A DNA stretch of 64,000 nucleotides from Owenia fusiformis (GCA_903813345.2 CAIIXF020000006.1:18857936-18921935); one strand, 5' to 3'; shown: positions 26,076 through 39,483, counted from the stretch's first letter. Notes: generated by a model not told the origin, from the sequence alone. Numbers and translations: made by a program.

Positions 26076-27264
26076 GATATTTATGAGAAACTTCTATAAG
26101 AGAATTTCACTTTGAATCCCTATACTCTGTATTTCAGACCCTAGTAGTCTATACATCACTCTTGCTATCTTTATGTCAGTTTATGGGGGCATATTAGGCA
26201 GCTTGGAATGTTTTCCTCTAACCTTGTACCACAAAATCTTGAACTTGGAACTATTTTCTTACTTATGGCACATTCATATCATTTTCAAAGTACACAGTCT
26301 ATACATGTATAAAATGTTTTTTTTCATTGCCACTCCTTGACAGCAAAACAAGATTTTTAAATCTGTCAGTTCTACAAAAAAACAACATAAGGACCATAAC
26401 TTTACTTACACCAGCATGTTATATATTTTGCTTTACTGATGATCCGAAGTTTTGAATCCTTATTTGATGAACCCTCCCAGGCTTATACTTTTTCTGAACT
26501 ATTGTAATGTCCTAACTATCAGTATAAAAATAACTACCAAAATATATAGGATATTACCATAACTTTCAGAATCTGCATTACTGAGTCAAATCTTCAGAAC
26601 CAAGAAATATATAATTGTAATTTTGAGCCAACTCTTCCGATTCATCATTGGCCATGTTGTTATGTTAGGACTGTACCTATCTCTACCCTGAATATCCTCT
26701 GAAAATAGCCATACAATCAACAAGAGGGGCCCAAATTTCAGGTCTGAGAAAAAAACTGCTGTGATTGCGAGGAAAAATTTATGAAGTGTATCATCTAATC
26801 ATCAAATAAGACAATTGTTAAATGTTAATGTTGTTTGACGTTAGTATCAAAGCAATGGGTTCATTGGCCTATACTGCTTGCTACAAGCGAGATATTTGCA
26901 ATGCAATGAAGTACCAAGCAGCTTCACAGTAAACAAATCCAGGGAAATCTATTCCTGCTTTCCAACTCCACCCAATCTACTAATGTTCGGTGCAATCTGA
27001 AAGTAATACACCCAACTTGTTTCTCTGCTGAAAATGTCAGGGTGATCATATTTTGAAAATAAAAAGAGAATTATACTAACTGGAAACCAGGCTGTTCATT
27101 CAAAGTTTTGAGAGAAAACTTGGCGAAGAGAGGCCAATGGCAATTCCATGCATTTTCTCATTGACTTACTAATTTTAAGCTAAAACTGCATATATATAGA
27201 GGTTTCTCCCTTCCTGATTTTTTAATCAATTATGGTTTTGCTCAAAAGAATTAGAACATAATTA

Positions 27265-27713
27265 CTGTAGATTGGGTTAATTTGGCGCCCGCTTTAATTT
27301 GGCGAATTTGGCGAAATTGAAAAATTCGTCAATATAAATCTTCGCCAAAATTAAGAATGAATCCCCAGGAATTAGGGGAATTATAGGGTATTTCGTCCAG
27401 TGTATTTAGGTCACTTGGCTTTGCACTTGTAATTGGCTCAGAACTGGTCAGTCACTCATTAATACTCAGGGAAAAACTAGAAAGGAAAAGCGCGGTATAG
27501 TAGCAGCATCGAGATGCAAAATGTAAAGGATGATCTCACAAAAATGTACAAACGTGGTGAATATCGTCAGTGGTCCTCTAAAGAAAAAATGAACAAAGCC
27601 AAACGTAAGTTTAACATTTAATTTTTTTAATTTAGATTTTTTTTGCATATCCGCCAAATTAAATAGCAGTCATGCCAAAAATGGCAAAATCGCCAAATTA
27701 ACCCAATCTACAG
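27265..27713. mobile_element. 449-bp TA-flanked DNA element with perfect 23-bp ends
   Basis: It begins CTGTAGATTGGGTTAATTTG and ends with the exact complement over 23 bp, with TA on both sides. On the plus strand at 27514 a start codon opens KMYKRGEYRQWSSKEKMNKA, which resembles the start of a pogo-type helix-turn-helix. It then reaches AAACGTAAGT, a possible splice donor. It is a deletion derivative. Confidence 0.85.
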
Positions 27714-27715
27714 TA

Positions 27716-28132
27716 TATGGAATGCTAATGTTATCCTGATTATAGGTTTTAAGGAAGATGCATCAAACTTCGACGTGTTTTTTTGACAATTGCCGATAAT
27801 TCATATTTCCGGGTCTGCCACCTTGGATTAAGTTCTTGCCCCTTGGAGATTTCACTTTATTTTTAAAAAATTTCAAAAACAAATATGGCGGACTTCGTCG
27901 AAATAACCCCACCTCAACTGTTCCAAATGCTAGACTGGTCTGATTATTCTGCCTTTGCTCCCCAAATATTATCAACATAATCATGACGGCCGATCTCCAT
28001 TTTAATTTTCCGAAGAAAGTTTCCACCTTCACCTATAAAAAAAAGTCTTGATCGGCACAGAGGCACCTGAAACTTTCCATTACAGTGCTGATATAAAATA
28101 ACTAGAAAAACGGCAACTCCGCGGAGTAGCAA
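27716..28132. other. Spacer between the TA element and the foldback element
   Basis: About 420 bp with ATGGCGGAC-type words (27882) but no recognisable feature. Two overlapping minus-strand frames here have no known motif. Confidence 0.4.
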
Positions 28133-30434
28133 ATCCCAACGAACAAAATATCAATTAGCTAATTCCAATCAATTATACTCATTACTTTGGTTAAAATTGA
28201 AAAAATTAGATTTTAGAATTGCGAATTCCTGCAAATACTCTGGGTGGAAAATTTTCTAAGAGGCTCCGTTAAGGAAAAAATGACTTTTTGAGCTGGATGG
28301 AATTTCTGTGTATTTTTTATTCTATTATGGTGTCCTGCATAAAAGATATCGCCTGCGAAGCATACAACTCTTGCGAACATATCTAAATACTGGTCCGAAG
28401 AAGACATAACTTGAATTTTTTAGAAAAAATTGGCTAAAAATGGAAACTACAAGAAGTCAAAATGTTCAACTCAAACAAAGTTGTAGCTATTCTTTATCAA
28501 TATTTTGTGTTATGTAAGGTTTCTCAGATGTTTCAAGACCTTCATTAGTATACTTGTGTCAAGAAATGTGACATTTAAGGACAAAATTTGGCATTTTTAA
28601 TCATTTTCGCTTTCAGCATTAGCATATAGTTCCTTATATCTCGAGTTTAATGCTGACTGGTTGTTGCATTTTTGATTAAATCTGTGATTGTACATGTCTT
28701 CTTCCATTTAAGGTATAGAAAATGTATAGTGGACAACCAATGTTCGTATGAGAGCTTTCAGATCTCCCCTTCCCCATTTATTATGGAAAATTACCGAAAA
28801 ATATGAAAAAGTAAAATAACTTTTAATTATAAACTTTAACAAAGTTGTAGCTATTCTTTGTCAATATTATGTGTTATTTAATGTTTTTAAGATATTTCAG
28901 AACCTATATTGATATACAAGTGGCTAGAAATGAGACATTTAAGGACAAAACTTGGCATTTTTTATCATTTTCGCTTTCAGCAGTAATATATAGTTCCTCA
29001 TATCTTGAGTTTTATACTGTCTAATTGTTGCATTTTCAATCAAATCTGTTCTTGTGCATGTCTTCTTCCATTTAAGGTATAGAAAATGCATAGTAGACAA
29101 ACAATGTTCATATTAGAGCTTTCAGATCTCCCCTACCCCATCAATTATGGAAAATAAGCGAGAAATATAAATAAAGTTGTAGCTATTCTATATCAATATT
29201 ATGTGTTATTTAATGTTTTTAAGATATATCAGAACTTTTATTGATATTCAAGTGGCTAGAAATGAGACATTTAAGGACACAATTTTCATTTTTAATCATT
29301 TTCACTTTCAGCATTAACATATAGATCCTCATATCTTGAGTTTTATGCTGACTGGTTGATGCATTTTTGATTAAATCTGTTCTTATACATGTCTCATTCC
29401 ATTTAAGGTACTGAAAATGTATAGTGGACAAACAATGTTCATATTAGAGCTTTCAGATATCCCCTACCCCATTTATTAGGGAAGATGACTGGAAAATATA
29501 AAAATAACTTCAAACTACCAGTAAAACTTTAACAAAGATGTAGCTATTCTTTATGTGTTATTGATTGCTATAAATAATGTTTCAGGACCTTCATTAGTAT
29601 ACTAGTGTTGAGAAATTAGACATTTAAGAACAAAATTTGGCATTTTTCATAAATTTTTCATAATTTCCACTTTTAGCAATAACGTTTAGTTCCTTATATC
29701 TTGAGTTTTATGCTGATTGGTTGATGGATTCTTGATCAAATCTGTTCTTTTGCCTGCCTACTTTGATTTAAGGTATTTAAAAATGTATATTGGAAAGCCT
29801 GTCATTATATCAGAGCGTACATATCTCCCCTACCCCTTTATTTTGAAAAAATAACCAGAAATATAAAAACCAAACAATTTAAAAGTATATTCTTTAACAA
29901 AGTTGTCGCTATTCTAGATCAATATTATGTATTATTTGATATTTTTCAGATGTGTCAGGAACTTCATGAGTATACAATTGCAAGTCTAAAATTTAGACAT
30001 TTAAAGTTGAGTTGCAAATGGGGCGGGTATTCTCTATCTTTGTCCATTGGGCTTTTCTGATTATCATAATATGTTGCAAACTGCTCATGAATCTATGCAA
30101 TGTATAGTACAACACTTGTATATACGTATTTAAAAGTAATGGGGTATAGTACTGTGATAATTAAAACCAGTGATCAAGCCATATTGGTTGAATTCCCTCA
30201 TATCAATTGCAATGTTGTCAAAGGCTTGGTGATCTCCATATTACACCTAAGGGTGGTGTAATTAGGAAGTTCATGATGGATATTGAGCTTGGGGGTATTT
30301 TGGTGAATGCAAACATTGTGAAATGAAGAACAGCCAACAAGATGATTTTGGAAAGGATTACAAAATGGTAAGCTGTCTTTGGTTTGTGAAGCAATGTTAC
30401 TGTATCTCTAAAATGGGATGAATTTCACTTATGG

Positions 30435-30935
30435 CAGAGCTGCTATTGAACTTTGCAAAACTGATAGTTGCAACTTATAGACAATCTATCAAATACTGAT
30501 CATGAAGAAGTTGACACTCTCCTTATGGCCCATGTCTACTACAGTGCAGCAGACAAGACAAAGGAATTCAATGTTAAGCGAATTTGTATTCAGTCTGATG
30601 ATACAGAATGTTGCTTGCAAAGAAGGATGAGAGTTAAAAAGAGCTCTTAAAGTTTCTTATGTCCTTCAAGGTAGCATTCTAAATTACTATATGAATCTCA
30701 AAGTGCAATACCTATTTGAAGATATATCAAAGATGGGTGTCTTGTACCAGTACTCACAAACAAACCTTCGTAGCAACACAAGAAACATATGTCCTTGGCA
30801 ATTCGCAAATGTAAAATGGCAAAAGGCAGAGAAAATTGCAAATACAAAGTTTCTAGTCAAGGGTGTATTGCTACTTGTCCATGTGGCAATAAACAACATA
30901 GTGCACACCGTAAGACAATATTTTAGGATGAGTTT
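30435..30935 (+). pseudogene. Decayed coding core of the foldback element
   Basis: Frames read in order give LSNTDHEEVDTLLMAHVYYS, then VKRICIQSDDTE, then after breaks CKYKVSSQGCIATCPCGNKQ. The first two blocks resemble an EADT...(S/T)xDTD pattern found in uncharacterised invertebrate transposon proteins, followed by a Cys-rich tail. The spacing of acidic residues recalls PIN/FEN-type nucleases, which is only an inference. At least two frame breaks separate the blocks, so no intact protein is encoded. Confidence 0.5.
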
Positions 30936-33900
30936 CGCAGAACTATAAAAATTATTTAGAGATCTTACACATCTGAATATATAGCTTGTGGTGTCATGAG
31001 CAACTTAGACCTTTAAAATGACTTAAATGCAGCTCTAATATAGAACAAGGGAGATTTGAAAAATCAGGCTGTTGCTGGATTAAGTTCGAGAGTTATGAAC
31101 AATCATGTTTATATATAGACATGTCCTTTGATTCATATGAGAGTAAACTGTGAAATTACAAAATTATTTCGCACTATTCTATTTTTGAGTAATCTTTTAA
31201 AAATATAGTAGTGTAGTAATTTTATCTCTAATAGGTATATTTGTTTTTAAAACACATTTTCCATGCTTTGAAGATAACAAGACACATAATTGAATATATA
31301 TGATCTAAAATATGTCAACTAATCACCATTCAACTAAAAATATAAACAACTATTGCTGAAAGTGAAAAATTGGTCATTTTGCCCATTTATGTGTCATTTT
31401 TGATTTTAGTGTGCTAATAAATTTTAGTGTGCTAATGAAAATTTTAAGAATATTAACATGCAATAATAACATTTGTGTTGGTTTTCTTATTAAATGGTGG
31501 AGGGCAGATCTTAGACCTCTAATAAAAACATTCGTTGTCTTAATTACTTTCTTTAACTTAAATCAAAGAAGACAGATTCAATAAAAAACATATATGAATC
31601 TATCATCAAAGAATTATAATTGTGGAAAATTATATGCTTTAACTGCTAAATGCAGAATGCTAAAAATGTCAAATTTTAGACACATGTAATCAAATGAAGG
31701 TTACATTAAATAATACATAGTATTGATAGAGAATAGCTACAATTTTGTTAAAGTTTATGATTTGAAATTACTTTTTCATTTACATTATATGTAAATGCGA
31801 CAGGGGAGACATGAAAGCTCTTATATCAACATTGGTTGTCCAATATACATTTTTTATATCCTAAATGGAAGAAGACATGTACAAGAACAGATCTGACCAA
31901 GAATGCACCAACCAGTCAGCATAAAACTCAAGATATAGGGACCTATATGTTATTGCTGAAAGCGAAAATGAAAAAAAGCCAAGATTTGTCCTTAGATATC
32001 TCATTTCTAGGCATTGGAATACTAATGAGGGTCCTGAAACATCAGAAAAAGATTAAATAATACATAGTATTGACATAGAATAGGTACAACTTTGTAAAAG
32101 TTCATAATTTGAAGTTATTTAACTTTCTATTAATATTTTCCGGTCATTTTCCTAATAAATGGGGTAGGGGAGATCTGAAAGCTCTAATATGAACATTGGT
32201 CATCCACTATACATTTTTTATATCTTAAATGAAACAAAACATCTACAAGAACAAATATGACTAAGAATGCACCAACCAGTCAGCATTAAACTCAAGAAAT
32301 AAGGAACTATATGTTATTGCTGAAAGCGAAAATGGTAAAAAAAGCCATGTCTTGTCCTTAAATGTCTCATTTCTAGGCACTAGTTTACCAATAAAGGTTC
32401 TGAAATATCTTAAAAACATTAAATAATACATAATATTAATATAGAATTGCTACAACTTTATTTAAGTTTATAGTTTCAAGTTATTTTATATTTTCATATT
32501 TTTCTTAAAATTTTTCATTATAAATGGGGTAGGGGAGATCTGAAAGCTCTAATATGACCATTGGTGGTCCACTATACATCTTCTATACCTTAAATGGAAG
32601 AAGACATGTACAAGAACAGATTTGATTAAAATTGCAACAACCAGTAAGCATAAAACTCAATATATGAGGAACTATATGTTACTGTTCAAAGCTAAAATGA
32701 TTTTAAAAAATGCCAAGTTTTGTCCTTAAATGTCTCATTTTTAGGCACTAGTATACCAACAAAGGTTCTGAAATATCTTAAAAACATTAAATAATACATA
32801 ATATTGATATAGAATAGCTACAACATTGTTAAAGTTTATAAATTCAAGTTACTTTACATTTTCATATGTTTCAGTAATTTTTCATAATAAATGGGGTAGG
32901 GGAGATCTGAAAGCTCTAATATGACCATTGGCGGTCCAATATACATTTTTTGTATCTTAAATGGAAGAAGACATGTACAAAAACAGATTTGATCAAAATT
33001 GCAACAACCAGTCAACATTAAACTCAAGATATAAGGAACTATATGTTAATGCTGAAAGCGAAAATGATCAAAAATGCCAAATTTTGTCCATTATTATCTT
33101 ATTTCTAGACACTAGTACATTAATGAAGGTCCTTAAACATCTGAAAAACATTAAATAATACATAGTGTTTATATTAAATAGCTAGAGTTTTGTTTGAGTT
33201 GAACATTTGGACTTTTTGTAGTTTCCATTTTTAGCCAATTTTTTCTAAAAAATTCAAGGTATGTCTTCTTTGGACCAGTATTTAGATATGTTCGCAAGAG
33301 TTGTATGCTTCGCAGGCAAAATCCCTTATGCAGGAAACCCTAATAGAATGAAAAATACAGACAAACTCCATCCAGCTCACAAAGTCATTTTTTGCACAAT
33401 TCTCACACCTTCCACCCCGAGTAAAAGCAGCCATTTTGAATTTTCTGAGATACAAATCTGATAAATAATACCATAATTGTGATCTACTCCAAAATTCCTT
33501 CAATTTGAGTATAATATAGCCATACTTTGAAGGGATCGAAAAATTATTGCGAAATCGTACATTAGACGGCCATTTTGAATTTTACGAGGCTCGAATCAGA
33601 AAAAGATACAATATTTGCAATCTACTCTTAATTGCCTTTCATTTGAGTATAATAAAGCTATACTTAAGAAAGATCTAAAAATTAGCGAAAATTTCTGTTT
33701 TTCTGTCCCCCCATACACGGCCCCTGGGGGTCAGGATGAAAAACACATATTATATGTGAAATAGATAAATGTTGTGAATATACTACCAAAATTTCAAACA
33801 ATAATATTAATTACTTTGGTTAAGAATGAAAAATTTATGATTTTTGCGAAAAAGTCCCGTCATTTTTAAAGCGGCGGCCATCTTGAAAAAAACTTTTGCG

Positions 33901-33975
33901 CAAAACTATTTACCAATATACATCTTTCCACTAAATATGAAGAAAATCTGTCTACTAGTATTTGAGTTAGCTTCC

Positions 33976-34037
33976 GGACAGACGGACGGACTGACTGACT
34001 GACTGACGGACTGACGGACGGACAGACGGACGGATGG
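33976..34037. repeat. GACGG/GACTG simple repeat at the foldback right end
   Basis: Tetranucleotide-like GACG, GACT and GACA words repeat for about 60 bp just before the element terminus. No counterpart is seen at the left end. Confidence 0.85.
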
Positions 34038-34509
34038 AGGGCTTCACTATATCCCTACTGAACTTCGTTCGTTGGGATAATAAAGGGTGCGTTTTCAAAC
34101 TAAACAGAGTGCTCCTACCAAAATGAATTTGCCTACATACCCCTGAGACTCTTATCTGATAGATGGAATGCACAAATAAAACAAAAGTTTTCCTATAATA
34201 GGTAAAAAGTTCTCTTAAAATTTTGAAGTGATTTTACCTGTTCATTCTGTCATTGGTCCGCCATTTTTGCGGAAGTTACACTGAAACGCAAACTCCATGA
34301 AACGAAACGAAATCACTAGAAAAAAACATGACACACATTATGCGCATGTGCAGCAAAGTTTAAACCAATCAGATTATTTGATTATTTTGCGCACATGAAT
34401 TATTTGCTTCTGAGCACTTACAAGCTAACCACAATAAACAAACCTGGCAGAGACTACCATTAGCCTACTTCATTTTAGCGAAATTTCAGCTCAAACCACT
34501 CCGTATATT

Positions 34510-35325
34510 ATATTACTAGGAACCCCTGGCACTATCTAACTGCAAAATTTGGGGTATGTAGGTTGGAAAATAAAAAAGTTGTAAGATTTTCGACATCTAA
34601 AAAGTCACTCGACATTTTTGCAAAAAACCTTCCAAAAAGTAACAGTCGCATGAATTCACATTGTTGTACTTACAAAATGATCCACCACCTAACTTATGCA
34701 CCATTGAACTCGGTAATATTGTACACGTAACTATTAATTACAGTTAATTCCCATAGAAAACTGGGCTTGCTTTTCAACATTTCAAGCGAAAATTCTCTAC
34801 GGAGCTTTTGTTTTTCTGACGTAATTTCTTCCAAGAAATCGGTGACGTGATAGGTTCAGTTCATCTTATTTAGAAAGGGGTATCATCTATTTAGAATATT
34901 TATTTTCATCTTGTCCAGTCCTATATACAATCTGCCCTTATCTTTTTCGCTTGTAAAACCGCGTAGTAATGTTGAAATTATGGAATAGATTCTCTGAGAG
35001 TGGCGACATGTCTTCATCTCTACCATTTTGCGTTTGACACCCCTCGTTTTGGGCGAGTCCACTACTGCACATCTGGGTGATTAGAAAAGGGACATTTTTT
35101 AAAAAGATCGAGCGGCAACATAGATACTTCTGGTCAAACTGAGTTTATGACGAAACTTATGAAAGAATCAATAAAAGGTAAGTGGTATACATTAGGCCAA
35201 AAATTAAACGTGGAGCAAATTTGAAACTTCAGAATGCTTTCTGTGATTCAAAATCACAAAAAAGGCGAGTGATGTCGAAAATCTTAGTGACTTGAAAAAA
35301 AGTGGCGTTTTTTTTGGCCCACCCT
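34510..35325. mobile_element. Inverted-repeat element with ACAGGGTGGGCC end
   Basis: AGATTTTCGACATC at 34585 and its complement GATGTCGAAAATCT near 35270 form inverted sub-ends, with GTCACTCG/CGAGTGA words beside them. The right end is TTGGCCCACCCTGT. The left part matches the repeat at 63188-63310. I see no coding core in the interior. Confidence 0.55.
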
Positions 35326-36099
35326 GTACATGTATCTGAATCAGTCAAGAGCCTTTGACGTAGGTAAGCCCCATGGCCGAAATAGGCTAGCCCCATGACG
35401 AAGTAACGCCATATGCTGAATTCGAGGCATCTCCTGTAAATGTCGCATCTCCCCTAAATGTCACTGTAAACTGACATAACTGGTCCATTACCAGACACCT
35501 CTTTTTCACTATGATAAGTAAATACCATGAAACCAAAATTAAATTCCAAAGCTAAAATTGAATGAGCAATTTATTCTGCTGATTCACTGAAAAATGAGAA
35601 AAATTCAGATTTTTGGACCATGGAAGTCATTGGGCACAGAATGAATATACAGAAGAACAGTGCCCAAAATCATGGCTTTACTGTTGATTAATTACAATCT
35701 ACAATAACATCTGCCAAATTGTACTTACATACAGCTTGAAATCCGGTAGAAACTGCTGCTAAATCGATGAATTCACACACTTCCTGTCATTCACAGCCTG
35801 TTCTTTGAGTGAATGTTGTTGCTGTTCAATGATACAAACGTCCTCCCTGTTACTTTATGATATAATTCTGTAAATCTCTAATTAGATAAGATATATAAGC
35901 AATATATGAATCAAAATACACTTCAAATAATAATTAATATTCATTATATATGTTTTGTGGTAATGGCATCAGAGTGCATTTATATACTAAAATGCATATT
36001 TGGGTTGATGAACGACGCAATCAGTAAATGAAACAGCCTTAGCTTTCCCATGATGCCTTAGTTTTTGCGGGAAATTCAAAGAGTTAAATAGTAAATAAA

Positions 36100-36440
36100 A
36101 GTTGATTTTTTGAAAAGGGGAGATTCTCTATAGGTCCCCATGTTACAAAACCACAAAAAGAGAAATATATTTTCTTGTGTTGGGCAGATAATATTTTCTT
36201 TTAAAATAGTGGACATATTTTTGTTTGTAACTATCAGCTTTTATGTTAGTCTCAGCTATCAGCTGAGACCTTGTTAGTCTGAGCTATCAGACACAAGGAT
36301 TATATGAGAATTGATCCACTTAAACTAATGATATTCAAGTTTGAGGGAGCTTAATTATATACCTGCTATGTTGATAAACCTGACTCAATCAGCCACCTGG
36401 TGGTGAAACTGGGAACTAACTTCTTGCATCTCATTTGATT
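36100..36440. repeat. Dispersed 260-bp repeat, copy 1 (pair of 62880-63150)
   Basis: It has the same ordered words as the copy in the SETDB1 intron 27 kb away. This copy also carries an inserted inverted motif (CTCAGCTATCAGCTGAGA, about 36242-36259). Confidence 0.8.
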
Positions 36441-37547
36441 ACAGTAGGTGGGGAGGTTAGTTACAAGAGCAAAAAAATTAGATTAGGCCTCATATCATAG
36501 GATACTTGCATAATGTAACTGTTTGAGATTATCTTCAAAATGTAGGAATCATGTAATTTATAATATTTTCAAATGTCTCCCATACAATTCTAATTTTATT
36601 TTCTAAACAAGGACTGACATACGCTATCTAATAAAACATTACGATAAAAGAATGCATAAATGTTCAAATCCATTAGAACTGAAAAGGGGAACAATCCCAG
36701 AACATCCCATTTGATCTTGAAAATCAAAGGGTTATTCTGAAATTAAGTTAGAAGCTGTTGTAATTTTTAGGAAATAGGCATGACATGGAATGATGAGAGC
36801 AAAAAATGTTGAAAAATTAGTTTTTGAAAACAGTTTTTGGAAACTCATCTTTATCCCATATGAAGATATAATTCCTTCAAAAGAAAATCCTTTGTATTTT
36901 AGAATACTGAAACATAATTTTTTGATTTTTTATGTCTATTCTCTTTCACAAGATGCAGATGATTAGGTAAGATGAAATGAAAGGGAACAAGAATAACCAA
37001 AACAAAAAGATATATTTTTAAACTTTATTTAAAAAGTTATTTTCCTTATAAAACATTACATGTATTACAGCATACAACAATAACTCACATACATGTACTT
37101 AATTAAAATCTGTAAAAAGCTAAAGATAATGTATGTTCATCATACTTCTGTTGGTTGTCATCAGTTTACATGAAAATAAATATAAATATTAAATGATATG
37201 ATTGTAGCATTTTTCAGTTTACCTGACCTGACAAACTGGAAATTGTGAGCCTAAAATTGAAGTGACACCTATAGCCGTTAATAATTAGGCTTCACAATTA
37301 TTGAAATCACTCAGTAGTCGCAGTTCACCTTTTATTCTGATTTACTGTTTTGTGCATTTGTCATTGATAGGCTCTTCATTTTGTGTTTCTATCAAGTACT
37401 AATTATATTGCTCTTTATTCTTTGAATACATGCAGCACAAATATACAAAAACACATTTTGTCTTAGAAAGTTTTAATTTGCACTATAAACATGCATTCTA
37501 TATTGAGTATTACAAATAAAGATAAAGATACTAAAAGATGATACATG

Positions 37548-37738
37548 ACATGGGCGTAGCGTTATATTTCTAAGTAGTACGCCACCACGGGAACAATAGT
37601 TGAGTGAAGCAAGAAACGAGCGTTTAGGGGGGTCTAGGGGGTTCTCCCCCAGGAAAATTTTGAAATTTGGCTGTATTTAGAGCGAATTTGCAACCATCTG
37701 GTACGCCTGTGCGTACCAAGCGCTACACCTATGCATGA
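37548..37738. mobile_element. Probable degenerate element with GGGCGTAGCG / CGCTACACC ends
   Basis: CATGGGCGTAGCGTTATA at the left and AAGCGCTACACCTATGCATG at the right are imperfect inverted repeats. They bound about 190 bp that is GC-richer than its surroundings (GGGGGGTCTAGGGGGTTCTC). Confidence 0.5.
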
Positions 37739-37853
37739 TATTTACAGTAATCTACAATAGATGCAACCGAGGAACAGTAAGTAATATAGGCCTATCAGTG
37801 AAATTCAGTTCTCACCAAAATGCAAAATTAAAATAATGCTTCAGATTTATTGT

Positions 37854-38195
37854 CACTGTTCCACAACTAGTTACTTTGACATCAATGTAACAAAAATGGA
37901 TGAACTTCCTGGTTACTAGTTTTTTGTTTTCTCGATTTAAACCTACTTATAAGTCAAGTTGCAGATTACAATTTGGCACAAAGCTAGAAAATAATAATCT
38001 AGTTTCAATAAGTTTCTTCGATTTGGAATTTGTTTTGTCAATGAAGTTTCAATTCATATATTTAGCCTGTCATATTACATGTTAGTATTATCAATGTATG
38101 TTACTTTGATATTATGTCAATGTAACAAAAGCGAAAAAAGTTCATCCATTTTGTTACATTGACGTTTCGTCAAAGTAACTAGTTGTGGAACAGTG
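37854..38195. mobile_element. 342-bp MITE with ATTGT duplication
   Basis: Inverted repeats of about 55 bp begin CACTGTTCCACAACTAGTTA. Both ends are flanked by ATTGT. The interior is AT-rich and non-coding. Confidence 0.9.
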
Positions 38196-38781
38196 ATTGT
38201 GGCTTGAACAATAATACAATATACATGTATTGGTGATTGTGATTGTTCATGGTTTTCACTAGATGAACCATTCATTTTAAAGCACTCCAACCAGAATCAA
38301 AAGACTCACTTTCCTTGTGATCATAATGCTGTGAGCAATTTTAGGATTTAAATCTTATGCATCTCCATAACTGTAGTTATGTACATGATGTAGTATGCAC
38401 TGTAGATTTGCCATAATTCTTTGAGTAGCCTAATTTCAAATTAATATTTGAAAGGATCTACACTTAATTGAGATTTTGAACACTGTCATAATTTTGTGCA
38501 TTACTTTAGTTATTGAACCATGCATGACCAGACACTTTATTTACATAAGTATAATGTTTTGAATTGTAGAGACATAATATTTTACAAGAAAATAGAGCCT
38601 CATTTATCATCAAATGATAATTATATCTTAATCACTCAAGATAAAATCCACATTTAAAAATGATCAGGATTAAATAGATACATCATCATTTGAAACCAGA
38701 GCCCCCAAAACTAGATTCTCAATGTTCCTCCAAATTTAAGGGCACAATGTATGGCACTCAGGAAGACCCAAAGCTATGCAT

Positions 38782-39483
38782 TTAACCTTTACCATGCTGC
38801 CTTATTTCAGCAAATATATCCCACGCATCTGGCTTCTTTTTCAAAGAGTGCAAAAAATGATATGCCTGGACTAAATAATTAATATCTCAATAACTACTGA
38901 ATGAATCTGGATAAAATTTTCACAAAGGGAAGATACAGTGGCCTGGCTCATGAAAAAATGTTCTTATGAATATTTTTCGTACAATAACATGACTGGGCAT
39001 AAATATACCATGAATACTCCTCCGAAATCCGCCTCTCCGCCCCTTCGTCTGGTCAGAATTCAAATCTGAATTTGCAGCGATCGAATGTTCAATTTTTCAA
39101 TTCAGAAAATATTCTAGTTTCTATTTTCAATGACCATTATCGGCTTCCAAGAGCCTAAAGAGCTCGAAATCGTAGTCCATTTCCTCCACATTTTCGTTGT
39201 GATCGTATTTGTCCGCCATTTTGTACAATTTGTTCACTTAAAACGACTAAAACACTGTTTAAATTGTTGAATTGAGAATTATTTTTCGAAATATCGCCAT
39301 TTTTAGGTCAACAGGAAGTCATGTTAGGCACTGAATAAATCGGGCAATCTAATTGGACAATACGAATGGCGCGAAAAAGTAAAGTTTTTAAAAGTTTGAA
39401 ATTGGGCGTACGGGTCCGCCGGCAGTTGTGAGAGACATTTTAGTCTCGGCGGACGAGTCCGCCGGCAGCACGCTAAAGGTTAA
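38782..39483 (-). mobile_element. piggyBac-like element at the SETDB1 3' end
   Basis: TTAA target sites lie at 38782-38785 and 39480-39483. The ends match as inverted repeats (TTAACCTTTACCATGCTGCC and TTAACCTTTAGCGTGCTGCC), the TTAA-CC-TTT pattern of piggyBac. A subterminal inverted motif (GGCGGACGAGTCCGCC) lies at the right end. On the minus strand a start codon at 39217 opens a 30-codon acidic frame (MADKYDHNENVEEMDYDFEL...) that could be a transposase N-terminus; the rest is absent. The element is 51 bp past the SETDB1 stop codon and probably lies in the 3' UTR or just beyond. Confidence 0.8.

Larger units (their letters stand above)
22037..27262. other. Gene-poor AT-rich stretch
   Basis: Only the family B copies (23268, 25940) and the palindrome element at 23988-24681 are recognised. 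The rest shows no open frame, tandem array or inverted repeat that I can support. Confidence 0.5.
28133..34078. mobile_element. Roughly 6-kb foldback-type element with inverted tandem arrays
   Basis: Outer ends ATCCCAACGAAC and GTTCGTTGGGAT form a short inverted pair. Inside, 28222-29980 is inverted relative to 31340-33440. For example, the same frame starting MSS.DQYLDMFARVVCFAG occurs on the minus strand at 28407 and on the plus strand at 33261. Each arm is itself a tandem array of 300-365-bp units: landmarks fall at 28711, 29075, 29406 and 29771 on the left, and at about 31555, 31858, 32222, 32587 and 32955 on the right. The centre (29990-31340) holds decayed coding frames. The right end also carries a GACGG-type tract (33976-34037). 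Confidence 0.75.
35326..38781. other. AT-rich stretch downstream of SETDB1
   Basis: Outside the listed repeats (36100, 37548, 37854) nothing is recognised. There is no exon-like frame on either strand. Confidence 0.5.

Noticed and set aside
28213-33461. MSS.DQYLDMFARVVCFAG frames on both strands
   Set aside because: They lie in the inverted arms of the foldback element with no sign of a complete gene; kept only as evidence for the inversion.
33967-34173. Minus-strand Ser/Arg/Pro/Gln-rich frame (VRPSVRPSVRQSVSQSV)
   Set aside because: It is a translation of the GACGG/GACTG simple repeat.
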